Part shown: positions 25,340-34,564 of the stretch, piece after piece
Position numbering within the stretch: position 1 is the stretch's first letter
Layout: every line of letters begins with the position of its first letter
NCBI GenBank assembly: GCA_041749535.1
Contig: JBGTBE010000057.1
Coordinates: forward strand, 23,453 to 87,452
Direction of reading: 5' to 3'
Length of the DNA: 64,000 nt
Origin: JBBQZU01 sp041749535
Lineage (GTDB): Bacteria > Bacteroidota > Bacteroidia > Flavobacteriales_D > Cryomorphaceae
The notes under the pieces: generated by a model
Told to the model about the DNA's origin: nothing
The model's database searches: none
The model's input: only the letters and a program-made list of their open reading frames with translations
Translations under genes and position numbers: made by a program

Positions 25340-25942
25340 ATGAAAAAAACAATAATGCTTTTATTACTTATGGCTATTACATCAATAGCTACAGCACAGT
25401 TTGAAATCAGACCATTTATCGGAGCCAATTTTAGCAATATCACAGAGTCACCGGACGGACTGGATACAAAAGCGAAAGTTGGCGGTCAACTAGGTGCTAG
25501 TTTACTTATTGGAAATAAATTCCACCTTATGCCTGGAATTGCTATGTTTTCAAGATCAACTGAATACAGCGATGTAAATGACATCACAATTGATCAAAAG
25601 GCAAGTGGAATTATCATTCCCATACTTGTTGGTTATCGTTTTATAGATCCTTCAAATGAACCCTTTCTCAACGTTAGGCTATGGACTGGACCTTCGTTGA
25701 TGTTTTTAACTAAAACCGAATTTGATGATGAATTGGTTGATGAGTCTGTAGATTGGAACAGCAGTCAGTGGGGTTACCAATTGGGTGCCGGAGTAGACAT
25801 TTCTATATTCTTTGTTGACTTAGGCTATGAGATTGGCTTGTCAAATACAGGTGAGTCCAAAGATCCAATATCAAGTCTCACCGATATAAAGAGCAATACG
25901 TTCTATTTGAACCTCGGTGTTCGGTTGGTTTTTGCTAAATAA
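25340..25942 (+). CDS. Outer-membrane beta-barrel (porin/PorT-like) protein
   Basis: 200 residues. Signal peptide MKKTIMLLLLMAITSIATAQ, then FEIRPFIGANFSNITESPDG, the usual opening of the small Bacteroidota eight-stranded barrel family (OMP_b-brl_2/PorT-like). Glycine-rich strands GGQLGASLLIGNKFHLMPGI, GYQLGAGVDISIFFVDLGYEIGLSN and a final FYLNLGVRLVFAK support a barrel. Function unknown. It has its own -7 element and a terminator about 150 bp downstream. Confidence 0.85.
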   Translation: MKKTIMLLLLMAITSIATAQFEIRPFIGANFSNITESPDGLDTKAKVGGQLGASLLIGNKFHLMPGIAMFSRSTEYSDVNDITIDQKASGIIIPILVGYRFIDPSNEPFLNVRLWTGPSLMFLTKTEFDDELVDESVDWNSSQWGYQLGAGVDISIFFVDLGYEIGLSNTGESKDPISSLTDIKSNTFYLNLGVRLVFAK

Positions 25943-26093
25943 TCTGGTCCATTCTCAAAATCTGGCATCTTGTACAGTTGCTTTCTGAAAATCTACAAAT
26001 AGTGGCAGTTTGACTTTTAGTCTTACTTAGAGGGTTTTCATATTGCTTTTCTAGTAAAAGAGAAATTTAAGAATCCAGAATGAATTCAATGTA

Positions 26094-26126
26094 CCCCCAA
26101 TGAAGTAAAATTCATTGGGGGTTTTC
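26094..26126 (+). terminator. Rho-independent terminator
   Basis: CCCCCAATGAA (26094-26104) pairs perfectly over 11 bp with TTCATTGGGGG (26111-26121) across a 6-nt loop, followed by TTTTC. It probably ends the porin-like transcript. Confidence 0.82.
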
Positions 26127-26152
26127 ATTTCCCCCAATTTCTAGGTTCGTCC

Positions 26153-26160
26153 TATTTTTG
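26153..26160 (+). promoter_or_regulatory. -7 element of the DUF6263-like gene
   Basis: TATTTTTG (TAnnTTTG), 31 bp before the ATG and just after the upstream terminator. Confidence 0.5.
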
Positions 26161-26191
26161 CGTTCTTTGCAAGCACACTAAACAAGCAACA

Positions 26192-27103
26192 ATGATCAAG
26201 AGTATTCTAGCGCTTACCGCATCTGTAGCCCTTGCATGGGCGCCAGTGTCGAAAGTTGAAATGCAATTTAAACTTGCAAAAGGTAAAGTTTATGAGCAGA
26301 CTGTAATATCGCAATCGATTGTAAAGCAGGAAGCAATGGGACAGACCTTAGAATTCAACTCTACTTCAAAATCCATAACCGCATTTGAACTTCTCGAATA
26401 CCAGACTGATGCAGGAGTATACAATGTTTGGTATAAGAAAATGGAAATGGAGCTTTCCGGTATGGGTCAGTCTCAGAAGTATAGCAGTGACACAACAGCT
26501 CTGGAGAATATAGATAAAATGTCATCTTTGCTAAACGGTATTATCGATAAAAAATTCAAGGCGACCATAACCAAGAAAGGCAACTTAGGTGAAATTACAG
26601 GACTGGAAGAATTGATCGGCTCTGCTGCTGGTAAAATGGGTGAGAGTCCTGATATCACTGGTCAGATTATTCAGAGCTATGGAAATGAAGGTTTGAAATC
26701 GAGCCTTCAGGGTTTTCTCGAAATATTCCCAGAAAAAGCGGTGAAAAAAGGCGACAGTTGGACCATTTCCAATGTATTAAACTCTGGTATGCCTGTTATC
26801 TCTAAAACCACTTATACATTGTTAAGTATAAGTGATACTCAAGCCGAATTGGGAGTAGAAGGAACCCTTGAAGTGGACCCGGCAAAGGCCAAATCCACAC
26901 TTAATGGAATGGACGCAACCTACTTTATTGAAGGAACCAGAAAGGGAAGTATTTCAGTTGAAGTGGGCACCGGTTGGGTAACTTCCGGAAACATTTCCGA
27001 TGAAATTGGAGGAAGTATTTCCCTCATTACAGACCCAAATTCTACTGAAAGCATGGTAGTACCAATGACTATAATGTCTACTACTACGATGAGTGGTAAG
27101 TAA
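26192..27103 (+). CDS. DUF6263-like exported protein
   Basis: 303 residues with a short N-terminal signal sequence (MIKSILALTASVALAWAPVSK). The body, beginning VEMQFKLAKGKVYEQTVISQ, containing KFKATITKKGNLGEITGLEEL and IFPEKAVKKGDSWTISN, resembles the DUF6263 family of Bacteroidota, periplasmic or surface proteins of unknown role. No lipobox and no T9SS domain. Own promoter and terminator-bounded spacer suggest a single-gene transcript. Confidence 0.7.
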   Translation: MIKSILALTASVALAWAPVSKVEMQFKLAKGKVYEQTVISQSIVKQEAMGQTLEFNSTSKSITAFELLEYQTDAGVYNVWYKKMEMELSGMGQSQKYSSDTTALENIDKMSSLLNGIIDKKFKATITKKGNLGEITGLEELIGSAAGKMGESPDITGQIIQSYGNEGLKSSLQGFLEIFPEKAVKKGDSWTISNVLNSGMPVISKTTYTLLSISDTQAELGVEGTLEVDPAKAKSTLNGMDATYFIEGTRKGSISVEVGTGWVTSGNISDEIGGSISLITDPNSTESMVVPMTIMSTTTMSGK

Positions 27104-27213
27104 AATCCATCCTTTTACTTACCTTCCACACTTATATAAGTCGTTCTTGCATAGTTTATGCCTAAGACTTAAGAATGGTTTTAACCTATTGTAAAATACA
27201 CTCACTGAGCGTT

Positions 27214-29805
27214 ATGAAGTATCACCACATTTCCGCAATTGGTATTATAATTTGCCTAATTCTATTGTTTGGCGGCACAGCCCATGCCCAGACTCAGAAA
27301 AAAAAGAAATCCAAATCTACTGAAGCCAGTTCATCCACCTCAGAAACATCCAAGAAAAATGATATCAAATCATTTACTAAGGGTATGGTTCAGTCGGATG
27401 GCTTGTTCACGCTATATCGGGACACAATAAAAGGCACCTTATATATGGCTATTGATGGAGCGCAACTTGCTAAGGAGTACATTTATTTTAGCCATGTAAC
27501 TGATGGTGTTGCTGACGCTGGCTTTTTTAGAGGGTCATACCGGGGTTCAAAAATTATCACATTTAAGAAGGAGTACAATAGGGTACTAATCATAGGTGAG
27601 AATACCAAGTTTTACTTTGATGAAGAGAATGAACTGAGTCGCTCTGCAGGAGCGAATATTAACCGCCCCGTGCTCGCCAGCCTTGATGTGAAAGCTTGGG
27701 ATACAAATGGAACATTACTTATAGACGGGAGTTCAATCTTCCTATCAGAAGATTTTCAAATGATCAAACCCCCTACCCGGCCTGGGCAAAATGATGCCAT
27801 GCTCGGAAAATTGAGCAAAGATAAATCGGTGATTGAAAATTTGCGCAACTATCCTGAAAACACGGACCTTATCGTGGCTTACGTGTATGAGAATAGCAAT
27901 CCTACGAAGTCTGGTTCTGAAGCTGTTACTGATGCTAGAAATATTACTATCAAATACCAGCATAGCATTATTGAAGTACCTGAGAATGATTATAAGCCTC
28001 GGTATGATGACGCGCGAATAGGGTATTTTACAACGCAGGTAACAGATATGACATCATTTGCCGCAGCCCCTTACCGGGACCTAATACACCGTTGGAATTT
28101 GGTTAAGAAGAATCCTGAAGCACCGCTAAGTGATCCTGTAGAACCAATCGTGTATTGGATAGAAAATTCTACTCCTGCAGCATTCAGACCCATCATAAAG
28201 GAGGCAGGAGAACGTTGGAATACCGCATTCGAAAAAGCGGGATTTACAAATGCTTTGGTCATAAAAGAACAGCCAGATACAGCAGATTGGGATGCGGGCG
28301 ACATCAGGTACAACGTACTTCGCTGGACCAGCTCGCCTCAGCCGCCTTTTGGTGGCTATGGTCCCAGCTTTGTGAATCCAAGGACCGGACAAATACTCGG
28401 CGCAGATATTATGCTTGAATTTTCAGCTGTATCGAGACGATTATTTAGAAAGGATGTTTTCGAGAAAGCGGGTTATTTGCACGATGAATTTCAGAAGGAA
28501 GGTGCAATTTTTGGTGTAGGACATGAGCATTGTTCTATGGCTGACCTTGTGAACCATAGCACTGTATTTGGTTTTTCAGCAATGCGCATTCAAAACACTG
28601 ACGATGCTGCCCAAGAGCAGTTTGTCAAAGAAACCTTGGGACGGTTAATTCTACATGAAATAGGCCACACCCTCGGCCTCACCCACAACATGCGCGCGAG
28701 CAGCATGCTCAGCATGAATGAGCTGAAAGATAAAGCGGTTGTGACGGAGAAGGGTCTCTGTAGTACAGTAATGGAGTATCCAGCTGTAAATTATCCGTCT
28801 ACACCTGAAGCACTTACAAAATATTTTGATGACAAACCAGGTCCTTATGACCTGTGGGTGATTGAGTACGGATACTCTCCTGCTCTACCCGTTTCAGTTG
28901 ATGAAGAAGCAAGACTTGAAAAAATATTGTCGCGCAGTACTGAGTGGCAACTTGCATACGGCAATGATGCTGACGATATGCGCGGAAGTGGAAAAGGGAT
29001 AGATCCTGACATAAACATTTACGACTTAAGCAGCGATCCGGTAGCTTATGGAGTAGAGCGAATGACTTTGGTAAACGATCTTATAAGCAACATACTTTCC
29101 AAGTACGGTGCCGAAGGTGAAACGTACGAAGAGTTTTTTCAGGCGTATTTGGCTCTATCGGGTGAATATGCCAATCAATTGACAATTCTCACCAGACAAA
29201 TAGGTGGAGTACATATAAACAGGGCCAGGGTTGGTCAGGAAGGAAATGAGTCAGCACCATTTACACCGGTTTCTTTGAAAAGACAAAAAGCAGCCATGAC
29301 AGCACTTTCTACCTATGGCTTTGGGCCAAATGCATTTCCGGCTCCTGTGGAGGTTTATAACCATCTACAGAGACAGCGCAGGGGTTTCAGCAACCCATAT
29401 AGTGGAGAAGATCCCAAAATACATGAGCGAATACTCACCATCCAAAATCTCTGCCTTGATCAATTGCTGAACGCAACTGTATTGGAGCGAATCACCAACA
29501 GCGTTGTGTATGGAAATGAGTACAGCCTTGACAAATACATGACCGACTTAACTGACGCAATGTTTAAAGCGGACGCGAACAGCAAGGTAAATACCATGCG
29601 TCAGAACATTCAAATAGAATATACTTCCCGTCTCGCTTCACTCCTTAAGAACGAGAATGACTATGACCATGTATCGCGGTCTATGGCACTCTATGAGCTA
29701 AAGAGAATCGATAGAATGATGCAGGCAGCCTCTTCGTTAGATACGCTAACCAATGCGCACCGCGCGCATGTGAGGCAAATCGTAAAGAACACACTCGAAA
29801 GCTAA
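27214..29805 (+). CDS. Zinc-dependent metalloprotease (DUF5117/DUF4953 type)
   Basis: 863 residues. Signal peptide MKYHHISAIGIIICLILLFGGTAHAQ, a lysine/serine-rich linker, the DUF5118/DUF5117 region and the catalytic metzincin-like domain (DUF4953). The zinc site HEIGHTLGLTHNMRASS (HExxHxxGxxH, about 483-493) is complete, and VMEYPAVNYPS looks like the Met-turn region. Large Bacteroidota proteins of this class are presumed secreted or periplasmic peptidases. The reading frame continues 13 codons upstream; the ATG at 27214 begins the signal peptide. No T9SS domain is visible. Confidence 0.88.
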   Translation: MKYHHISAIGIIICLILLFGGTAHAQTQKKKKSKSTEASSSTSETSKKNDIKSFTKGMVQSDGLFTLYRDTIKGTLYMAIDGAQLAKEYIYFSHVTDGVADAGFFRGSYRGSKIITFKKEYNRVLIIGENTKFYFDEENELSRSAGANINRPVLASLDVKAWDTNGTLLIDGSSIFLSEDFQMIKPPTRPGQNDAMLGKLSKDKSVIENLRNYPENTDLIVAYVYENSNPTKSGSEAVTDARNITIKYQHSIIEVPENDYKPRYDDARIGYFTTQVTDMTSFAAAPYRDLIHRWNLVKKNPEAPLSDPVEPIVYWIENSTPAAFRPIIKEAGERWNTAFEKAGFTNALVIKEQPDTADWDAGDIRYNVLRWTSSPQPPFGGYGPSFVNPRTGQILGADIMLEFSAVSRRLFRKDVFEKAGYLHDEFQKEGAIFGVGHEHCSMADLVNHSTVFGFSAMRIQNTDDAAQEQFVKETLGRLILHEIGHTLGLTHNMRASSMLSMNELKDKAVVTEKGLCSTVMEYPAVNYPSTPEALTKYFDDKPGPYDLWVIEYGYSPALPVSVDEEARLEKILSRSTEWQLAYGNDADDMRGSGKGIDPDINIYDLSSDPVAYGVERMTLVNDLISNILSKYGAEGETYEEFFQAYLALSGEYANQLTILTRQIGGVHINRARVGQEGNESAPFTPVSLKRQKAAMTALSTYGFGPNAFPAPVEVYNHLQRQRRGFSNPYSGEDPKIHERILTIQNLCLDQLLNATVLERITNSVVYGNEYSLDKYMTDLTDAMFKADANSKVNTMRQNIQIEYTSRLASLLKNENDYDHVSRSMALYELKRIDRMMQAASSLDTLTNAHRAHVRQIVKNTLES

Positions 29806-29821
29806 GGACTAAAAGTTACCT

Positions 29822-30367
29822 ATGAACATTTATCATTTCAGGGTGCTTCTCGACAGTACTAAAGATATATTTCGGGATATAGAAATATCTGAAAAAGCCA
29901 CTTTCGCCGACCTTCATAGAGCATTGGTTGAAGCATTTCTATTTTCGGGAAATGAGATGGCCTCCTTCTACATGAGCAACGATACTTGGGATAAAGGCCA
30001 GGAAATTGCGCTCATGGATATGAGTGATGGCACGGAAGGAGTAATAGACATGGAATCCACTTATTTGAATGATTTAGTGGTCGAGCCAGAATCAAAACTC
30101 CTTTATGTATATGATTTTTATAGAATGTGGATTTTCTTTGTAGAGCTGATCGCAATAAGGCCAGCGGTTGCAGGCACAGTTTATCCCAATGTGATTCTCG
30201 CTGTAGGTATAGCTCCTGGAGAATACAGCAGGGAGAGCGCTGATGATATGGAATTTAAGTCAGATATCGACGACTCCTTTTTCGATGATTCTCGCAGCAC
30301 AGAAGATGATTATAATAGCGATGAAGAAGGCTTTGGTTCTTTTGATGATGACCTGGAATATCGTTAA
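29822..30367 (+). CDS. pRiA4b ORF-3-like family protein
   Basis: 181 residues, cytoplasmic. The first 130 or so residues match the pRiA4b ORF-3-like fold: IYHFRVLLDSTKDIFRDIEISEKATFADLHRALVEAFLF, MASFYMSND.W.KGQEI, LLYVYDF..MWIFFVEL. The C-terminal about 45 residues are very rich in Asp/Glu/Ser and probably disordered. The name comes from a plasmid gene, but the family is chromosomal in many Bacteroidota. It lies 6 bp before miaA in the same direction. Function unknown. Confidence 0.82.
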   Translation: MNIYHFRVLLDSTKDIFRDIEISEKATFADLHRALVEAFLFSGNEMASFYMSNDTWDKGQEIALMDMSDGTEGVIDMESTYLNDLVVEPESKLLYVYDFYRMWIFFVELIAIRPAVAGTVYPNVILAVGIAPGEYSRESADDMEFKSDIDDSFFDDSRSTEDDYNSDEEGFGSFDDDLEYR

Positions 30368-30373
30368 GTAAAT

Positions 30374-31279
30374 ATGTCGCTTCCAGCCATTGTCGTAATT
30401 TTTGGACCAACGGCTGTTGGCAAAACCGCACTCGCTGTTGATGTTGCTTTAAGATTCAACGGAGAAGTAATCTCTGCAGACTCAAGACAATTTTTTAAAG
30501 AAATTTCCATAGGTACCGCAAAGCCTGATTTGGTGACCATGCGTGGAATCAAGCACCATTTTATTAACAGTCTTTCCATCTCTGAGAATTATACCGCAGG
30601 GCAATTTGAAAAAGATGGACTAGAAAGTATAGAACAGATTTTCGAAAATGGCAAATTACCAGTAATTGCTGGAGGATCAGGATTATATATCAGAGCATTA
30701 ACAGAAGGCATTGACCATTTCCCATCCAATCCTACGTTGAGATCTCAACTCAATGATATCTTAAAGAAAGAAGGAATCCATCCACTTAAAGAGAAACTTC
30801 AACAACTTGATCCTGAGCGATACAAACAAACTGATCTGAATAACCCCATGAGGGTAATCAGGGCCATAGAGATTGCATCAACTGGAGTTCCCCTGGAACA
30901 TATTGCAAAGAAGGCCAAACGAAATTTCCGAACACTCAAGATTGGTCTGAATATGGACAGAACAGCGCTGTATCAAAGAATTGATCAGCGGGTAGATGAA
31001 ATGATGGCCTTGGGTCTTGAAAAAGAAGCTGAACAGTATATAAGCGATCGAGACAAGCAGGCCTTTAACACTGTGGGGTACAAAGAAATGTTTGAATACC
31101 TGCTTGGAAATCACAGCCTGGAAGAGGCTGTGGAGTTGATGAAACGAAATAGCAGGCGCTACGCGAAGCGCCAACTTACTTGGATGCGAGGAGAGCGTGA
31201 CTTGCTCTGGTACAGCCCAGAGCAGAAAGATGAAATAATGAATTGCATTCATTCTTTTCTTCATCCTGATCCGCATTAA
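30374..31279 (+). CDS. miaA: tRNA dimethylallyltransferase
   Basis: 301 residues. It transfers a dimethylallyl group to N6 of A37 in tRNAs reading UNN codons. P-loop FGPTAVGKTALA (about 8-19), DSRQFFKEISIGTAKP (substrate base recognition), HHFINSLSISENYTAGQFE, GGSGLYIRAL, and the C-terminal NTVGYKEMFEYL and RRYAKRQLTWMR are all typical. The normal MiaA has Y in DSRQ(V/L)Y; here it is F, a common Bacteroidota variant. Likely co-transcribed with the upstream pRiA4b-like gene. Confidence 0.95.
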   Translation: MSLPAIVVIFGPTAVGKTALAVDVALRFNGEVISADSRQFFKEISIGTAKPDLVTMRGIKHHFINSLSISENYTAGQFEKDGLESIEQIFENGKLPVIAGGSGLYIRALTEGIDHFPSNPTLRSQLNDILKKEGIHPLKEKLQQLDPERYKQTDLNNPMRVIRAIEIASTGVPLEHIAKKAKRNFRTLKIGLNMDRTALYQRIDQRVDEMMALGLEKEAEQYISDRDKQAFNTVGYKEMFEYLLGNHSLEEAVELMKRNSRRYAKRQLTWMRGERDLLWYSPEQKDEIMNCIHSFLHPDPH

Positions 31280-31367
31280 CGTGGCATCACCTGACAGTTT
31301 TCAACAGGGTTGATAACTTCTTACCTTTTGTTGGGTTTTTGAGACGCTCTAACCTATCAATAAGGTG

Positions 31368-31375
31368 TAAATTTG
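31368..31375 (+). promoter_or_regulatory. -7 element of the TPR protein gene
   Basis: TAAATTTG matches TAnnTTTG, 21 bp before the ATG at 31397. It overlaps an in-frame TTG (31373), showing that this TTG cannot be the start if the promoter is real. Confidence 0.45.
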
Positions 31376-31396
31376 AAAGGGTATTTAAATACCAAT

Positions 31397-31753
31397 ATGC
31401 GCCAAGAAATAAAGAACATGACATCGAACCGATTGGAGCTCATTGCTGAAATGCTAGAAAAGAATCCCAATGATACTTTTCTGAACTACGCAGCAGCATT
31501 AGAATACCGAAAAGACAATGATCGCCCGAAAGCGATACGCACTTTCAAGAAAATTGTAGAAAGTGATCCTGATTACCTCCCCACCTACTATCAACTAGGA
31601 AAGCTGCTTGAAGAAGCTGGTAAAAACAAGGAGGCCATAGTTGTTTACCGCAAAGGTTATGTTCTATCCAAGAAAATTAATGATTTGAAGGCCATAGGAG
31701 AACTTTCAGAAGCCCTCCTTCTGCTTGATGCAGATGTAGAAGAAAATTGGTAG
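31397..31753 (+). CDS. Small tetratricopeptide-repeat protein
   Basis: 118 residues, cytoplasmic, all helical. Two TPR-like helical hairpins are visible: DTFLNYAAALEYRKDNDRPKAIRTFKKIVESDPD and YLPTYYQLGKLLEEAGKNKEAIVVYRKGYVLSK. Such short TPR proteins act in protein-protein contacts; no partner is apparent. An alternative ATG at 31418 (MTSNRLELIAEML) would also give a complete repeat unit and cannot be excluded. The following 224 bp hold nothing I can identify. Confidence 0.78.
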   Translation: MRQEIKNMTSNRLELIAEMLEKNPNDTFLNYAAALEYRKDNDRPKAIRTFKKIVESDPDYLPTYYQLGKLLEEAGKNKEAIVVYRKGYVLSKKINDLKAIGELSEALLLLDADVEENW

Positions 31754-31977
31754 CATCAAGATTTCTGTCTGAATGATTAACGATCTAAGAATACTTTTCT
31801 ATTCGTGTCTGCAAGCACTCCCTTTGTATGTATACCAAGTTGTGAAATCATCGAACTTGCATATCAACAGGTATTCCAATAAACGAGAAAAACACACTCT
31901 TTGCATTTACTTTTGATCAATGATTTAATTCCAGTTCTTCCGCAGAGTATGTGCATTGCTTATAATTGTGTGTGTTC

Positions 31978-32382
31978 ATGAAAAGAGTTGTGCTCGGACG
32001 AGTATTTCTGCTAATTGGGGTTGTTACATCATTATCCGGCGTGTTCCTTTTTATTCTTTCATTCCTATTTAGCGCATACGAAAGTGGAGCAGATTCTGAA
32101 ATAATTCACCAAGTGTTGCGAAACCTAAACTTTGGAAGCGTAGCAATTCTCGTGATCGGAATTTTATTACTCTGCGGAGCATTGATGTTCAGAAAAGAGT
32201 ATAAGTACGGAAAGCATCTTGTTATTATTTCATTGCTTGGCTTAATCGGTATCACTGCTTATTCCGTGTGGCAGACCAGTACAGTGTTTGGTATAAGTAC
32301 CATTTTCGCCCTTCTTGCAACTTGCTGGATTGCGCTCACTTCAATTTTTGGTTACCTAATCGTACAAGCCAAGAAGAATTAA
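31978..32382 (+). CDS. Four-helix membrane protein, unknown
   Basis: 134 residues with four predicted membrane helices (VFLLIGVVTSLSGVFLFIL, FGSVAILVIGILLLCGALM, HLVIISLLGLIGITAYSV, ISTIFALLATCWIALTSIF) joined by short charged loops. I do not recognise the family. A TTG 12 bp upstream is in frame; the ATG at 31978 is preferred. TATAATTG (31961-31968) is one base off the -7 consensus. The prolyl oligopeptidase gene follows 33 bp later. Confidence 0.6.
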   Translation: MKRVVLGRVFLLIGVVTSLSGVFLFILSFLFSAYESGADSEIIHQVLRNLNFGSVAILVIGILLLCGALMFRKEYKYGKHLVIISLLGLIGITAYSVWQTSTVFGISTIFALLATCWIALTSIFGYLIVQAKKN

Positions 32383-32415
32383 CATTTACTTTGCACTTGA
32401 AATTAATTTACCCCC

Positions 32416-34548
32416 ATGAAGAAAATTCTGCTTGCATCCATTCCAGTATTGCTGATAGCCTGCAATAGCGACAAACCAATGACGGAAACACAAAGCATAA
32501 AGTACCCAAAGACTGCGAAAATAGATTCAGTTAATGTGTATTTCGGTACTGAAGTGAAAGATCCTTACCGATGGTTGGAAGATGACACTTCTCCTGAAAC
32601 AGCAGAGTGGGTGAAACAGCAGAATATCGTTACTGACAGCATTCTTTCTCAAATTACCTACCGAGATTCCATCAACAGCCGACTCACAGAGCTTTTCAAT
32701 TACCCGAGGCTTTCTGCTCCACAAAAAGTGGGCGACTATTATTTCTTCTATAAGAATGACGGTTTGCAAAATCAAGCGGTAATCTACTATCAACTTGGTC
32801 GAGATGGAGATCCAATGGTTTTTATTGACCCGAACACCCAAAGTGAAGGTGGCACAGTAGCCATCAATTTGTTGGGAGCGTCTAAGGACAATAAGTTTAT
32901 GGCATATTCCAGATCGGTTGCAGGGTCTGATTGGTCAGAAATATACGTGCGTGAGATCGCTACGAATACTGACCTAAGTGACAAGCTCGAATGGGTGAAA
33001 TTTTCAGGAGCTGCCTGGCATGGAGATGGTTTTTATTACAGTCGCTATCCCCAGCCAGCCGAAGGCAAAGAACTCTCTGGAGACAACAAGCACCACAATA
33101 TCTATTTCCACAAGTTGAATACGCCGCAAAGTGCCGATGAACTTTTTTATAGGAATGATCAGGCACCAAACAATTACCATTATTGCGGTATTAGTGAAGA
33201 TGGGGAATACTTATTCATGTATGCATCTACAGGAACTGATGGGTTTGAGACTTTCTACAAGAACATCAAGAAGAATGGTCCTTTGACCAAAATTTGTAGT
33301 GGTTTTACGAACAAGACAAGTATTGTTGAGCACGTGAATGGTAAATTTTTGGCCGTCACCGATGTAGGAGCACCCAATTACAGACTCGTAGCCATAGACC
33401 CATCTAATTATGAGCAGTCGAAATGGGTAGATGTAATTCCCGAAAATGAGTCTACACTTACAGGAGTGAATACAGGAGGTGGGTACCTTTTCGCCCAGTA
33501 TTTAAAAAATGCCACATCGGCTATTTACAGAGCAAAGTATGATGGAAGTGAGTTAAAAGAAATCGTACTGCCTGCGCCTGGCTCTGCAGGTGGATTTTCA
33601 GGAAAGATCGAAGACAAGAGCTTATTTTACACCTTCACTTCCTTCACTTATCCCTCTACAATATTTGAGTATAATGTTGAAACGGGTGAATCTGAAGTAT
33701 TTAACAGGCCTGAACTGTCATTTGATCCTGAAGCATTCGAGTCAAAGCAAGTATGGTATAGCAGCAAGGATGGCACCAAGGTCCCTATGTTTATTGTCTA
33801 CAAAAAAGGGCTTGAGTTGAATGGCACCAACCCCACCCTTCTCTATGCGTATGGGGGATTCAATATTAGTTTAACACCATCATTTAGCACGTCAAACATT
33901 TTCTTTCTTGAAAATGGAGGGGTTTATGCACTTGCAAATCTTCGCGGCGGGGGAGAATTTGGTGAATCATGGCATGAGCAAGGCATGAATCTCAAAAAAC
34001 AAAATGTCTTTGACGACTTTATCGCTGCTGCAGAGTATTTGATAGCAGAAAAGTATACAAGCGCAGAAAAACTTGCCATTCGAGGCGGATCAAATGGAGG
34101 ACTTTTGGTTGGTGCTGTAATGACCCAGCGTCCTGAATTATTCCGTGTGGCGTTTCCTGCAGTTGGAGTAATGGATATGCTTCGTTTTCACAAGTTCACT
34201 GTAGGAAAGGGATGGATACCTGAGTACGGATGTGCAGATAGCTCCAAAGCAGAATTCGATGCCTTGTATGCCTACTCTCCTTTACACAATTTGAAGGATG
34301 GCACCAAATATCCATCCACAATGGTAACAACAGCTGATCACGATGATCGTGTGGTTCCTGCTCATTCCTTTAAATTTGCATCAAGATTACAAGAAGCTCA
34401 CGCTGGTGACAACCCTGTACTGATTCGCATAGATGTAAACGCCGGTCACGGTGCTGGAAAGCCCACCAGCAAGATTATAGATGAGCAAGCAGACACCTGG
34501 TCGTTTTTATTGTGGGAAATGGGCGTACGGAGCCTCGGGGCAAAGTAA
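32416..34548 (+). CDS. Prolyl oligopeptidase (S9A), predicted lipoprotein
   Basis: 710 residues. N-terminal lipobox LLIAC (Cys16), then the usual PKTAKIDSVNVYFGTEVKDPYRWLED of S9A peptidases, a seven-bladed propeller (about 90-430) and the alpha/beta-hydrolase domain. Catalytic residues: Ser in GGSNGGLLVG (about 558), Asp in DHDDRVVPAHS (about 643) and His in NAGHGAGKP (about 677). It cleaves short peptides after proline; the lipobox suggests anchoring in the periplasm or outer membrane. Length equals the family norm. Confidence 0.94.
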   Translation: MKKILLASIPVLLIACNSDKPMTETQSIKYPKTAKIDSVNVYFGTEVKDPYRWLEDDTSPETAEWVKQQNIVTDSILSQITYRDSINSRLTELFNYPRLSAPQKVGDYYFFYKNDGLQNQAVIYYQLGRDGDPMVFIDPNTQSEGGTVAINLLGASKDNKFMAYSRSVAGSDWSEIYVREIATNTDLSDKLEWVKFSGAAWHGDGFYYSRYPQPAEGKELSGDNKHHNIYFHKLNTPQSADELFYRNDQAPNNYHYCGISEDGEYLFMYASTGTDGFETFYKNIKKNGPLTKICSGFTNKTSIVEHVNGKFLAVTDVGAPNYRLVAIDPSNYEQSKWVDVIPENESTLTGVNTGGGYLFAQYLKNATSAIYRAKYDGSELKEIVLPAPGSAGGFSGKIEDKSLFYTFTSFTYPSTIFEYNVETGESEVFNRPELSFDPEAFESKQVWYSSKDGTKVPMFIVYKKGLELNGTNPTLLYAYGGFNISLTPSFSTSNIFFLENGGVYALANLRGGGEFGESWHEQGMNLKKQNVFDDFIAAAEYLIAEKYTSAEKLAIRGGSNGGLLVGAVMTQRPELFRVAFPAVGVMDMLRFHKFTVGKGWIPEYGCADSSKAEFDALYAYSPLHNLKDGTKYPSTMVTTADHDDRVVPAHSFKFASRLQEAHAGDNPVLIRIDVNAGHGAGKPTSKIIDEQADTWSFLLWEMGVRSLGAK

Positions 34549-34564
34549 ATTATAGCCAAACTGA

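Noticed and set aside
29822..30367. pRiA4b ORF-3-like protein as a sign of plasmid or mobile DNA
   Set aside because: The family is chromosomal and often next to miaA in Bacteroidota; no transposase, repeats or attachment sites are seen.
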